Below, one piece after another: positions 51,902 through 60,321 of a stretch of 64,000 nucleotides of DNA; position 1 is the first letter of the stretch; the number at the start of each line of letters is the position of its first letter. Source of the stretch: Yoonia sp035117555 (GTDB lineage: Bacteria; Pseudomonadota; Alphaproteobacteria; Rhodobacterales; Rhodobacteraceae); the NCBI RefSeq assembly GCF_035117555.1, contig NZ_JAYKPK010000008.1:147980-211979 (forward strand). The letters are read 5' to 3'. A program made the translations under genes and the position numbers. Below the pieces are notes generated by a model, which was not told the DNA's origin, searched no databases, and was given only the letters and a program-made list of their open reading frames with translations.

Positions 51902-52000
51902 GCAGTGCTCCTGCTTGGGTCGGGACATTTATAGGCACGGCGGGTGGGGGAATGTCCAGACGCGTGCATTTGCCCTGTAGAAGGCAGATCGCGCGTAAAT

Positions 52001-52032
52001 CTGTGACACAGTATCATCTTCCTGTGATGATA
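52001..52032. promoter_or_regulatory. Palindromic operator candidates upstream of RND pump 2
   Basis: CTGTG-A-CACAG (52001-52011) is an exact dyad. TATCATC (52012) and GATGATA (52026) form a second inverted repeat directly after it. Both lie between the divergent pxpB and RND adaptor starts, where a regulator would act. A GGGCTGCG-C-CGCAGCCC hairpin at about 52103-52119 lies just before the adaptor ribosome site. Confidence 0.4.
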
Positions 52033-52136
52033 TTGCGATAACGCGTTGCCGGGATCTGGTAACGCTAACGCGGGCACACTACCTATTGTCGGATTGGCTA
52101 CGGGCTGCGCCGCAGCCCTGCAATGAGGAAAACCAG

Positions 52137-53279
52137 ATGGCTGGTGAAACGCCCCGCGATCAGACGGGACAACTGCAATTTGCGACGGATCAAGGTGCCG
52201 GGCGGTCCAAATGGATCGCCGGATTTCTGGCATTGGTTTTAGTCGGATGGATGGGTAGCGGCGCAATTCTGCCATCTGCCAACGCGACGGAAGAGGCCGA
52301 TATCCCGCCAGAGCGCACGATCAGCGTGGCAGTGATGGAGTCGGTGGCGCAGGATGTGCCGCTCGTGTTGACCGCCGAAGGCCAGTCCATACCCGACCGC
52401 GCGACGACGATCCGTGCCAAGGCGGATGGCGAGGTCGCTTCTGTCGCCGTATCGCGCGGCGATCTGGTGACTGCCGGACAGGAAATCGCGCGGATTGACG
52501 GCACAATCGCGCAATCGCAGTTTGTGCAGGCCGAAACGCAACTGGCGCAGGCACAGCGCGATTACGACAACGCCTTGGCTCTGCAAGAGCGCGGCATCGC
52601 GACCGAGGACCGTGTGTCGCAGGCGCGTGCCGCACAGGCCGCCGCCGAAGCCGCGCTGACATCGGCGCAGGACCAGCTCGACAACACCATCATCACCGTG
52701 CCTTTCACCGGGCGTCTGAATGATCTGACGATCAATGAGGGCGAATTTGTCGAAAACGGCACTGTCGTCGCGGAAGTGCTGGACAATGATCCGCTGACTG
52801 TTGTCGTGCAGGTGCCGCAGCAGGCCTTGTCCCGGTTGCAGACGGGGCAGCCAGCAGAGGTGTCCTTTATCACCGGCGAACAGAAAAGCGGCACAGTGGC
52901 CTTTATCGGGGCCAATGCAGATGAGCAGACACGCACCTTCCGCGTTGAAATCGTGGTCGATAACCCCGACAGCGTCATGCCTGCCGGGCTCAGCGCGCGG
53001 GTTTCCTTGCCGACCGGGCAAGCGCGTGGGCATTTCGTTTCGCCCGCCGTGCTGTCGCTGGGCACCAATGGCGAATTGGGGATCAAAACCGTCGATGACG
53101 ACAACCGGGTGGTATTTTCGCTGGTCGAGATTGTGCGCGCCCAGACCGATGGTGTCTGGGTCGCTGGCCTGCCAGACGCGGCGCGGATCATCACCATCGG
53201 ACAAGGGTTTGTCACCGATGGCGATGCCGTTGATCCACGCGTTCAGGCACAGGATATGACCGCCTTGGTGCAGCCGTGA
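52137..53279 (+). CDS. RND efflux periplasmic adaptor (HlyD/MFP family), pump 2
   Basis: The product has 380 residues. A membrane helix follows a 26-residue cytoplasmic start (W-I-A-G-F-L-A-L-V-L-V-G-W). Lipoyl-like halves are near residues 95-125 and 185-215 (T-I-I-T-V-P-F-T-G-R-L-N-D), with a short helical hairpin between them. The beta-barrel part ends in V-F-I-G-A-N-A-D-E-Q-T-R-T-F-R. The ATG at 52137 has GAGGA upstream. It is coupled to the pump gene by a GTGA overlap. Confidence 0.88.
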   Translation: MAGETPRDQTGQLQFATDQGAGRSKWIAGFLALVLVGWMGSGAILPSANATEEADIPPERTISVAVMESVAQDVPLVLTAEGQSIPDRATTIRAKADGEVASVAVSRGDLVTAGQEIARIDGTIAQSQFVQAETQLAQAQRDYDNALALQERGIATEDRVSQARAAQAAAEAALTSAQDQLDNTIITVPFTGRLNDLTINEGEFVENGTVVAEVLDNDPLTVVVQVPQQALSRLQTGQPAEVSFITGEQKSGTVAFIGANADEQTRTFRVEIVVDNPDSVMPAGLSARVSLPTGQARGHFVSPAVLSLGTNGELGIKTVDDDNRVVFSLVEIVRAQTDGVWVAGLPDAARIITIGQGFVTDGDAVDPRVQAQDMTALVQP

Positions 53280-56200
53280 ACGGGATCATCGACGCGTCTT
53301 TCAGCCGCAGCAAAGTTGTCGGGCTGATCCTTGGCTTTTTGTTGTTGGTCGGCGCGGCCGCCTATCTGGCGATCCCGAAGGAAAGCAATCCAGAGGTCAC
53401 GATCCCCATCGTCTATGTCTCGACCACGTTGGATGGCATTTCGCCACAGGATGCCGAAGATGTGCTTGTCCGCCCGATGGAGACGGAATTTGCCTCCCTC
53501 ACCGGGCTGAAAACCATGATCGCCAAGGCTGGCGAAGGCTTTGCCACCGTCCAGCTGGAATTTGAGCCCGGCTATGATGCCGGTGAGGCGCTTGATGATG
53601 TGCGCCAAGCCGCTGACCGGGCCGAAAATGACCTGCCCGACAGCGTGAACCTGACTGTGAATGAAATCAATACGGCCCTGTTTCCGATCCTGACGGTCGT
53701 TTTGTCCGGCCCGGTCCCCGAACGCACGCTGAATGCCATCACCGACGATCTACAGGACGAGATCGAGGCGCTGGGCGGCGTGCTGGAGGTGGATGTCGCA
53801 GGCAAGCGCGATGAATTGCTTGAGGTGCTGATCGACCCGACTGTCTTTGAAACCTATAACCTGACCTTTGACGAATTGATCAATTCGATCACCCGCAACA
53901 ACCAGTTGATCGCCGCCGGTGCCATCGAAAGCGAGGCCGGGCGCATCGTGCTGAAAGTGCCGGGATTGATCGAAAACGTGCAGGATGTGATGGATCTGCC
54001 GATCATCACGCGCGGCCAGACCGTGGTGACCTTTGCCGATGTCGCCACGATCCGCCGCACGTTCGAGGACCCGACCGGCTTTGCCCGGATCGATGGCCAG
54101 CCAGCGCTGGCGCTGGAGGTCAAGAAACGCGCCGGGGCCAATATTATCGACACTGTCGCATCGGTGCGCGAAGTGATCGACCGCGAACGTCAGGAATGGC
54201 CTGACAGCGTGGAAATCAGCTATACGCTGGACGAAAGCGAAACCGTCAAGACGATGCTGTCCGATCTTGAGGCTAATGTGATCGCCGCGATCATTCTGGT
54301 GATGATCGTGATTGTCTATGCCTTGGGCCTGCGGTCATCCGTGCTGGTCGGGCTGTCCATTCCCGGGGCCTTTCTGACCGGCGTCGCTGTGCTTTATTTC
54401 ATGGGCTTCACGATGAATATCGTGGTCCTGTTCTCACTGATCCTTGTGGTCGGGATGCTGGTGGACGGGGCGATTGTCACCGTCGAACTGGCCGACCGCT
54501 ATCTGCATGAAGGTGACGATGCCAAAACCGCCTATGCCCGCGCGGCAAAAAGGATGGCCTGGCCGATCATCGCCTCGACCGCGACAACGCTTTGCGTGTT
54601 CTTTCCGCTGCTGTTCTGGTCGGGTGTTGTCGGTGAATTCATGAAATTCCTGCCGATCACAGTGATCGTGACCCTGTCGGCCTCTTTGTTCATGGCGCTG
54701 ATTTTTATCCCCGTAGTGGGCGGCATGATCGGCAAGCGTCAAGGTCAGACAGCAAAGGCCAAAGCACAATTGCATGCCGCCGAACAAGGCGATCCGCGTG
54801 ATATGACGGGTTTCATTGGCGGTTATATCCGGGTTCTGGAATGGTCGATCCTGCGGCCTTGGACCACGCTCAGCATGGCGATGATCGCGCTGGTGGCGTC
54901 TTTTGTCGCTTACGGCCATTTCGGCAATGGTTTGACATTCTTTCCCGAGGTCGAGCCGGAATATGCGCAGGTCGAAATTCTGGCCAAAGACAATTTTTCC
55001 GTTTTTGAACAAGATGCCCTGATCCGTCAGGTCGAAGCGCAACTCGAACAATATGATGAGGTCGCCAGCGTCTATGCCCGTTCCGGCGGCTCGCGCGAAG
55101 GCGGCGATGTAATCGGCGGGCTGCAACTGGAATTGACTGATTGGGACACCCGCCGCCCTGTCGCCCTGATCGCCGAGGATATCCGGGCCGATATGGCCCA
55201 GATCCCGGGGATCGAGGTGCAGGTCCAGACCGATGCGGGCGGGCCGGGTGGTGGCAAACCGATCAATCTGGAGGTTTTCAGCAATATCGATGCCGACCAG
55301 ACCGCCGCGGTAGAGGCGATCCTTGATGCGATGGGCCGGATCGGTGGCTTTACCGACATCGTCGATTCGCGCCCCAGCCCCGGTGTGGAATGGCAGATCG
55401 GTGTGGACCGGTCAGAGGCGGCACGCAGCGGTGCTGATGTCGCTTTGCTGGGGCAAGCGGTGCAATTGCTGACGCGCGGGATCAACGTTGCCAATTACCG
55501 CCCCGAGGATGGCGATGGCGAGGTGGATATTGTCGTGCGTTTCCCCGCTGAAAGCCGAACCTTGGCAGAACTGGAATCGTTGCGCGTGCCGACATCCGTA
55601 GGTCTGGTGCCGATTTCAAATTTCGTGTCGTTCAATCCCGCACCGCGCTCTGGCGTGATCACGCGGATCGATCAGGCGCGCGTGCTGACGATTTCTGCCG
55701 ATGTGGCACCGGGTATTCTGGCGAATGATCAGACGCTGGCCTTGCAGGCGGCGATTGATGAACTGGACCTGCCGCCCAGCGTCAACGTCGTGTTTGGTGG
55801 TGAGGCCGAGGATCAGGCGGAATCCATGATCTTCCTCATCGGGGCCTTTATCTCGGCCATCGGATTGATGTTCCTGATCCTGCTGACCCAGTTCAACAGT
55901 TTCTGGCAGGCCTTTGTCGTGATGTCGGCGATCATCTTTTCCATCGCTGGTGTGCTCTTGGGGCTGATGATCACCGGCAGACCCTTTGGCGTTGTCATGG
56001 GCGGCATCGGGGTGATCGCGCTGGCGGGGATCGTGGTGAACAACAATATCGTGCTGATCGACACCTACAATGAGTTGCGCGCCGCAGGTCAATCCGCGTT
56101 AGAGGCGGCGTTGCGCACCGGTGCCCAGCGTTTGCGCCCGGTCGTGCTGACATCGCTGACCACAGCGCTGGGGCTGCTGCCGATGGTGATCGGTCTGAAC

Positions 56201-56395
56201 ATCAACTTTTTCACGCGCGAGATTGTCTATGGCGCGCCGTCCACGCAATGGTGGACGGAACTGTCGAGCGCCATTGCCGGTGGGCTGGTCTTTGCGACCG
56301 TGCTGACGTTGCTGGTCACCCCTGCGATGCTGATGCTGGGCGAAAAACGCGCCAAGCGGCATCTGCCGGGTCCGGCGCTGGCCCCGGCGGAATAA
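53276..56395 (+). CDS. RND efflux pump permease, pump 2
   Basis: The product has 1039 residues, the standard length. It shows the first membrane helix at once (V-V-G-L-I-L-G-F-L-L-L-V-G-A-A-A-Y-L), the pore-domain phrase E-D-V-L-V-R-P-M-E near residue 62, the proton-relay helix V-G-M-L-V-D-G-A-I-V-T-V-E-L and G-I-V-V-N-N-N-I-V-L-I in the second half. The relay Asp near residue 401 is kept; in the second half the usual acidic residue is replaced by Asn-Asn-Asn, as in some family branches. Substrate unknown. No outer-membrane gene is adjacent. Confidence 0.9.
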   Translation: MNGIIDASFSRSKVVGLILGFLLLVGAAAYLAIPKESNPEVTIPIVYVSTTLDGISPQDAEDVLVRPMETEFASLTGLKTMIAKAGEGFATVQLEFEPGYDAGEALDDVRQAADRAENDLPDSVNLTVNEINTALFPILTVVLSGPVPERTLNAITDDLQDEIEALGGVLEVDVAGKRDELLEVLIDPTVFETYNLTFDELINSITRNNQLIAAGAIESEAGRIVLKVPGLIENVQDVMDLPIITRGQTVVTFADVATIRRTFEDPTGFARIDGQPALALEVKKRAGANIIDTVASVREVIDRERQEWPDSVEISYTLDESETVKTMLSDLEANVIAAIILVMIVIVYALGLRSSVLVGLSIPGAFLTGVAVLYFMGFTMNIVVLFSLILVVGMLVDGAIVTVELADRYLHEGDDAKTAYARAAKRMAWPIIASTATTLCVFFPLLFWSGVVGEFMKFLPITVIVTLSASLFMALIFIPVVGGMIGKRQGQTAKAKAQLHAAEQGDPRDMTGFIGGYIRVLEWSILRPWTTLSMAMIALVASFVAYGHFGNGLTFFPEVEPEYAQVEILAKDNFSVFEQDALIRQVEAQLEQYDEVASVYARSGGSREGGDVIGGLQLELTDWDTRRPVALIAEDIRADMAQIPGIEVQVQTDAGGPGGGKPINLEVFSNIDADQTAAVEAILDAMGRIGGFTDIVDSRPSPGVEWQIGVDRSEAARSGADVALLGQAVQLLTRGINVANYRPEDGDGEVDIVVRFPAESRTLAELESLRVPTSVGLVPISNFVSFNPAPRSGVITRIDQARVLTISADVAPGILANDQTLALQAAIDELDLPPSVNVVFGGEAEDQAESMIFLIGAFISAIGLMFLILLTQFNSFWQAFVVMSAIIFSIAGVLLGLMITGRPFGVVMGGIGVIALAGIVVNNNIVLIDTYNELRAAGQSALEAALRTGAQRLRPVVLTSLTTALGLLPMVIGLNINFFTREIVYGAPSTQWWTELSSAIAGGLVFATVLTLLVTPAMLMLGEKRAKRHLPGPALAPAE

Positions 56396-56405
56396 GGCGG
56401 CGGCC

Positions 56406-57536
56406 TCAGGGCAGGTCCAGCAGGTGCTTGTCGTTCTTGACGTGGCGCTGCGCCATATTGCGGCCATTCTGGCCAGAGATGACAGGTCGCGCGGCCTGTT
56501 GCAGATCCTCGGTCACGCCGGGAAAGATCAGCGCCAGTTCCTGACGGGCTGCTGGCCCCATGCTGCGCAAGGCCTGCGGCCCAAGCAGCAGTGTTTCGGC
56601 CCATAAGCCTTCGGCGCAGACCATATCGTGCTGGTCAAGGCGCAGATGCAGATAGGTCACCGCTTGCGGCTTGGTCATCTGGGTGATGCCGGGCGTTGCG
56701 CATAATTGCCTGACGGCGACCAGCGCCTCTGGTTGATTGGTCATGCGGGCGACGATCTTTGACCTGACCATCACGCGGTGCTGGGGCGACAGCCACAGAT
56801 CACGCCGGGGCAGGCCGGGCCCCATCGCGCCAGCCGCGACATGGACCGGCAAAATCTTTGGGAAAATCGTCGTCTGGGCGAGGCTCATCTCGCTGCGCCC
56901 GATCCAGCGGATCGGTTGCAGGCCGTGGTCCCGCGTCACGACAAGATCACCGATTTTGAGGTTTTCGATTGGCACGGGGCCTTCATCGGTTGCGATGAGC
57001 GTCCCCGCACAAAAGCAGATCGGCGTAAAGGCGTTGATGGAATCACTGAAATTCAGCTCGCGGTTTTCGGTGCCGCTTTCCGGATCGCCATTTTCATCTG
57101 CCTGGAGGTAGACCTGATTGCTTGGCGTCTTCGTAAAGCCGCCGTTGATATTGTAAATCATATGCCCGGCATTGGTTGCAAAGACGATATATTCGTCACC
57201 ACCACCCAATCCGCCCACGAGATCCGGGCGCGGTGACATCTCATCGCGGCCGGGCACAACGGTCCAATTGCTTTGGTCTGGGCTGCTGGCCGGATCACCT
57301 GATCCTGTAAAGGCCTCCAGCCGCCATCGCTGACCGTTGACGAAATACTGATCGACATTGTTGTTATTCGCCCACCACACCAGACGGTAAACAGTGTTTT
57401 CATCGCTCAGCGCTGTAACACCGTCGAGCTTCATGCCGAAATCGGCATCACTGCTGTTATTTTGATTGGTCGGCTCGCGTGAAAGCGTCGCGATTTGATC
57501 CCCGGTGAGAAGGATTACGACATTGTCTCGGTCCAT
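56406..57536 (-). CDS. Hint-domain protein
   Basis: The product has 376 residues from the ATG at 57536; an ATG three codons upstream (57545) is also possible. The first 160 residues are beta-rich with many Asn/Asp/Gly (N-N-N-N-V-D-Q-Y-F-V). The Hint domain begins at C-F-C-A-G-T-L-I-A-T (Cys174, Cys176) with V-P-I-E-N-L-K-I-G-D-L-V and L-Q-P-I-R-W-I-G, the Hint_2 pattern. It lacks a clear signal peptide, and no classical intein splice pair is visible. Many Roseobacters encode such secreted-type Hint proteins, some beside glycosylation genes. Function unknown. Confidence 0.85.
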   Translation of the reverse strand: MDRDNVVILLTGDQIATLSREPTNQNNSSDADFGMKLDGVTALSDENTVYRLVWWANNNNVDQYFVNGQRWRLEAFTGSGDPASSPDQSNWTVVPGRDEMSPRPDLVGGLGGGDEYIVFATNAGHMIYNINGGFTKTPSNQVYLQADENGDPESGTENRELNFSDSINAFTPICFCAGTLIATDEGPVPIENLKIGDLVVTRDHGLQPIRWIGRSEMSLAQTTIFPKILPVHVAAGAMGPGLPRRDLWLSPQHRVMVRSKIVARMTNQPEALVAVRQLCATPGITQMTKPQAVTYLHLRLDQHDMVCAEGLWAETLLLGPQALRSMGPAARQELALIFPGVTEDLQQAARPVISGQNGRNMAQRHVKNDKHLLDLP

Positions 57537-57545
57537 GAGTAACAT

Positions 57546-58146
57546 CTTTCTTTAATCGTTAAGCGAATATCTGTCCTGAAATAGAAAAGGCTCGGCCAAA
57601 TGGTTTGACCCGGTCAAATAGTCCTATTCTTCGAATATTATTTACAAAAACATAGTCAAATCAATAAGTTCCAAAAATCTACAACGATTTTACCTCGTCT
57701 GCAACTCTTGATTGGAAACCCGCCGCGGGGCCTGCCAGCTTTCGACGTTAGGTCGCGCTGCAATTACAGCTTCGTAAACGTTTCATTCTGGCTAGCCATT
57801 CCCAAAACGGATTCTGCGGCAAAGCTATTTGGGAAATGACCGTCCATGGGCGGGTGTCGATAGAAATTGCGCTCCCGCAACGATTGATGACCTGATGCAC
57901 CGATCCTTGGGGGATTTCATCACCGCCACTGCCGCTGCATGCTGGTCAACATGGGCCCGCTTTACACAGCAGCCGAAATAGCATGCGGTTCCCCTTGCCC
58001 GGCTTCGGACGCAAATCACTTGATCCGTCAGTAAAACTAGGCAAGGTTCCGACGAGCCTCAGGGCGCTCGGGAATGCCGGATGGTTGCGGCTACCGATTG
58101 TAAAACGCAGGCGTCGTGATCGCGGGTAATGTAGCAAGTTGCGTAG
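57546..58146. other. AT-rich non-coding stretch between divergent accessory genes
   Basis: About 600 bases hold no convincing gene. The part nearest the Hint gene (57546-57720) is notably AT-rich and is a likely promoter region. It contains the exact dyad TTTGACC-C-GGTCAAA at 57604-57618. The remainder (57720-58146) has normal GC and several short frames without start signals or recognisable products. I see no tRNA, no repeat from the other loci and no clear insertion-sequence end. Confidence 0.6.
57604..57618. promoter_or_regulatory. Dyad TTTGACC-C-GGTCAAA, operator candidate
   Basis: The 15-base palindrome is perfect with one central C. It lies 68 bases upstream of the Hint-domain start. 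It could bind a dimeric regulator. No regulator gene is adjacent. Confidence 0.4.
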
Positions 58147-59229
58147 ATGAAGACATTCAAGAACGCCTTTTTGCTGCCCGGGCATCAGATCGACCGTCTG
58201 ACAACAGGCTTTGGCGTCTATGATGCCGATGGCGCCCTTTTGCCTGATTGCGCGATCCGCACGACACCATGGACAACAAGGGCCCCGGATCGGGCCGCGG
58301 CACAAAGAAATGCGACGATGGTTCTTGGTCCGGCGCTTTTTGCGGGCAGCGTCGACAAGCAATTCGGCTTTGTGCTGTTGAATTCTCTCGGGCGACTTTG
58401 GGCGCTTGATGCGCTCCCGCGTGAGACGGTCATTGTGTACGGCGAAAAGCCTATGCCCAGATCGCCCAATTATGGTTTCGTGTCGATGATCCTGCGGTCC
58501 TTGGGGGTTTTAAACCCGGTCGTGATCACCCAAGGCGCATTGCGCTTTGAAACGCTGCATAGTGCCGAGGAACGCTTTGGCGAATGTTTGGGGGGTACGG
58601 GTCGTCCGGCCTTTTATGACTGGATTGACAGCCGCTGGCCTGCAAAAGCCCTGCCTGACCCAAATCGCAAAGTTTATGTCACGCGATCCGGGCTGGGTGC
58701 GGCGATGGGGCGATACGCCTGCGAAGAGCATCTTGAAACGCTTTTGGCCGACGAAGGGTATGAGATTTACCGGCCAGAGGCCCATAGTCTGGCGCATCAG
58801 ATCGCGACCTTTCAGGCGGCCGAAAAATTGATCTTTGCAGAAGGCTCTGCCGTGCATCTTTTCGCCTTGATCCGACAACCCGGTCAATTGTCAGCGGTGA
58901 TCCACCGGCGCGCGGTTTTGCCAGATGTCATGCTGGCACAAATGGCTGATCGTCCCGGCAGCCCCACCATCGCCATCAACGCGATCAGCGCGCTTTGGTG
59001 GCCGCCGCGGCGGGGCGGGCATCTGGGGCTGTCAGTGCTGGATTTCACTGCCCTGCGCGATGGCCTGACCCGGCTCGGGCTGATCTCTGGGATGGGCTGG
59101 CACGGCCCGACGCAGGCGCAGCTTGACAGGTCCTTAACGGCCGGTCTGTCGCCAGACGAAGAGCTGATGGATACAGGCCAAAGGAACAAGTGGTTAAAAC
59201 AACGGCGTGACGCACGGCGGAAAGGGTAA
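58147..59229 (+). CDS. GT61-type glycosyltransferase (DUF563)
   Basis: The product has 360 residues. It matches the DUF563/GT61 family: V-Y-V-T-R-S-G-L-G near residue 176, a donor-binding H-Q-I-A-T-F-Q-A-A-E-K-L-I-F-A-E-G-S-A-V-H-L-F near residue 218 and a C-terminal R-R-D-A-R-R. Plant and animal members move xylose, arabinose or GlcNAc; bacterial substrates are mostly unknown. No signal or membrane helix is seen, so it acts in the cytoplasm, probably on capsule, lipopolysaccharide or a surface protein. It is followed by a methyltransferase gene six bases later. Confidence 0.83.
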   Translation: MKTFKNAFLLPGHQIDRLTTGFGVYDADGALLPDCAIRTTPWTTRAPDRAAAQRNATMVLGPALFAGSVDKQFGFVLLNSLGRLWALDALPRETVIVYGEKPMPRSPNYGFVSMILRSLGVLNPVVITQGALRFETLHSAEERFGECLGGTGRPAFYDWIDSRWPAKALPDPNRKVYVTRSGLGAAMGRYACEEHLETLLADEGYEIYRPEAHSLAHQIATFQAAEKLIFAEGSAVHLFALIRQPGQLSAVIHRRAVLPDVMLAQMADRPGSPTIAINAISALWWPPRRGGHLGLSVLDFTALRDGLTRLGLISGMGWHGPTQAQLDRSLTAGLSPDEELMDTGQRNKWLKQRRDARRKG

Positions 59230-59235
59230 GTGGTT

Positions 59236-59982
59236 ATGTTCAAACAAGCCAATGGTATGAAATACACAACGTTCATGGCGGCGCTGCACCGCGATGTCTT
59301 GTTCGATTGGTATATGGAAATAGGGTGTCGGACCGGGCGTATCTTTGCCAATGCCCGTGGCAAGACAATTGCCGTCGACCCGTTTTTCCGCTGCGATACA
59401 AATGTGATCGGCAGCAAGCCTGCGCTGCATGTTTTCCAGCAAACCAGTGACGATTTCTTTGCCAGTGATTTTCTCAAGGCGATGAAAGTGAAACTGTCCT
59501 TCAGCTTTCTGGATGGCATGCATTTGTTCGAATTTCTGCTGCGTGATTTCATGGCTGCAGAAAAAGCCAGCGACCCCAAGGGCGTGATCGCCCTGCACGA
59601 TTGCTGCCCGTTCAGCCATGAGATGACGACCCGAGATTTATCGGCCATGCCAAAACAGGCCTGGACGGGGGATGTCTGGAAGCTGATTCCAATTTTGAAG
59701 CATTACCGCCCCGATCTGCAGATCACGGTGCTGGATGCGGCCCCGACCGGGCTTGTCCTCATCAGCAAGCTTGACCCGCAATCACAGGTGCTGGAGAGAA
59801 ATTATGCCGAAATCGTTGAATGTTACACCACAACAACATTGCAGGAATTCGGACTGGATGCGTTTAACGCCCTGTTCGATTATGAGGTCACCAGCACATT
59901 CATTGCTGCCGGATATCCGCTGTTTTCAGATGTCAGGCTGCCCGAAGCCGCAGCGTTGAAGCCCGAAAAGATCACGCCGTAA
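59236..59982 (+). CDS. SAM-dependent methyltransferase, Methyltransf_24 type
   Basis: The product has 248 residues from the ATG at 59236; a GTG two codons earlier is possible. The SAM-binding phrase is Y-M-E-I-G-C-R-T-G-R-I-F-A, then T-I-A-V-D-P-F-F. L-D-G-M-H-L-F-E and A-L-H-D-C-C-P provide the second and third core strands. This family methylates sugars or small molecules. The gene begins six bases after the glycosyltransferase stop, so the two likely act on one surface glycan. Confidence 0.8.
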   Translation: MFKQANGMKYTTFMAALHRDVLFDWYMEIGCRTGRIFANARGKTIAVDPFFRCDTNVIGSKPALHVFQQTSDDFFASDFLKAMKVKLSFSFLDGMHLFEFLLRDFMAAEKASDPKGVIALHDCCPFSHEMTTRDLSAMPKQAWTGDVWKLIPILKHYRPDLQITVLDAAPTGLVLISKLDPQSQVLERNYAEIVECYTTTTLQEFGLDAFNALFDYEVTSTFIAAGYPLFSDVRLPEAAALKPEKITP

Positions 59983-60110
59983 GGGTGAACGGACGTTGCC
60001 TGCGCATTGGTGCGTGCGGGTGTCGACCTTGCCAGAATGGTCACGGCAAGTCCGTCAGGATCGGGTCTGAAAGATGGCAGGTATCGGGTAGCGCAGGCAA
60101 GGTCCCATTC
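59983..60110. other. Non-coding flank between methyltransferase gene and transposon end
   Basis: About 130 bases of ordinary GC follow the methyltransferase stop. A 133-codon leftward frame crosses this stretch and the transposon end, but it has no ribosome site and crosses an element boundary, so it is not called. No tRNA-like cloverleaf was found that could serve as an attachment site. Confidence 0.5.
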
Positions 60111-60290
60111 CACAGATGTTCCATCCTCAAAAACTGGAAGAAACACTGTCAGAAACTTAAAATGATGAAAACTGCCACATAGATGTTCCATCTTTGGCCT
60201 GAAAAACTCAACAAAATCAACACCCATTGTTCCCATTGAAGCATCTACCCTTCCATTTTTGCCACATAGTTTTTCCCACAAAGGTCAAAG
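60111..60290. mobile_element. Terminal repeat region of a Tn7/Tn5053-like transposon
   Basis: Three imperfect repeats occur: AGATGTTCCATC at 60114-60125 and again at 60181-60192, and GCCACATAG at 60174 and again at 60261, each followed by a T-rich TTCC. They are spaced 67 and 87 bases apart, in one orientation, as in transposase-binding arrays at the ends of TniAB-type elements. The outer end is probably near 60117, where a 5'-TGT begins. Neither the other end nor a target duplication is visible. Confidence 0.6.
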
Positions 60291-60293
60291 AAA

Positions 60294-60313
60294 GGCCGGC
60301 GAAACCGCCGGCC
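60294..60313 (-). terminator. Rho-independent terminator of the tni operon
   Basis: GGCCGGC and GCCGGCC are exact complements with a six-base loop. Read leftward, a T-rich stretch (TTTCTTT) follows. It lies nine bases after the tniQ stop. Confidence 0.7.
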
Positions 60314-60321
60314 CAAGTCTG

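Noticed and set aside
52001..52011. CTGTGACACAG as a CRP site
   Set aside because: The dyad is too short and the core does not match the TGTGA-N6-TCACA spacing.
57946..58362. Leftward open frames in the non-coding stretch and under the glycosyltransferase gene
   Set aside because: Codon content and product lack any recognisable pattern; the part under the glycosyltransferase is a shadow of it.
59983..60110. Possible tRNA attachment site next to the transposon
   Set aside because: No cloverleaf, anticodon stem or T-loop sequence could be found on either strand.
59880..60281. Leftward 133-codon frame across the transposon end and the methyltransferase gene
   Set aside because: It has no ribosome site, overlaps a real gene on the other strand and spans an element boundary.
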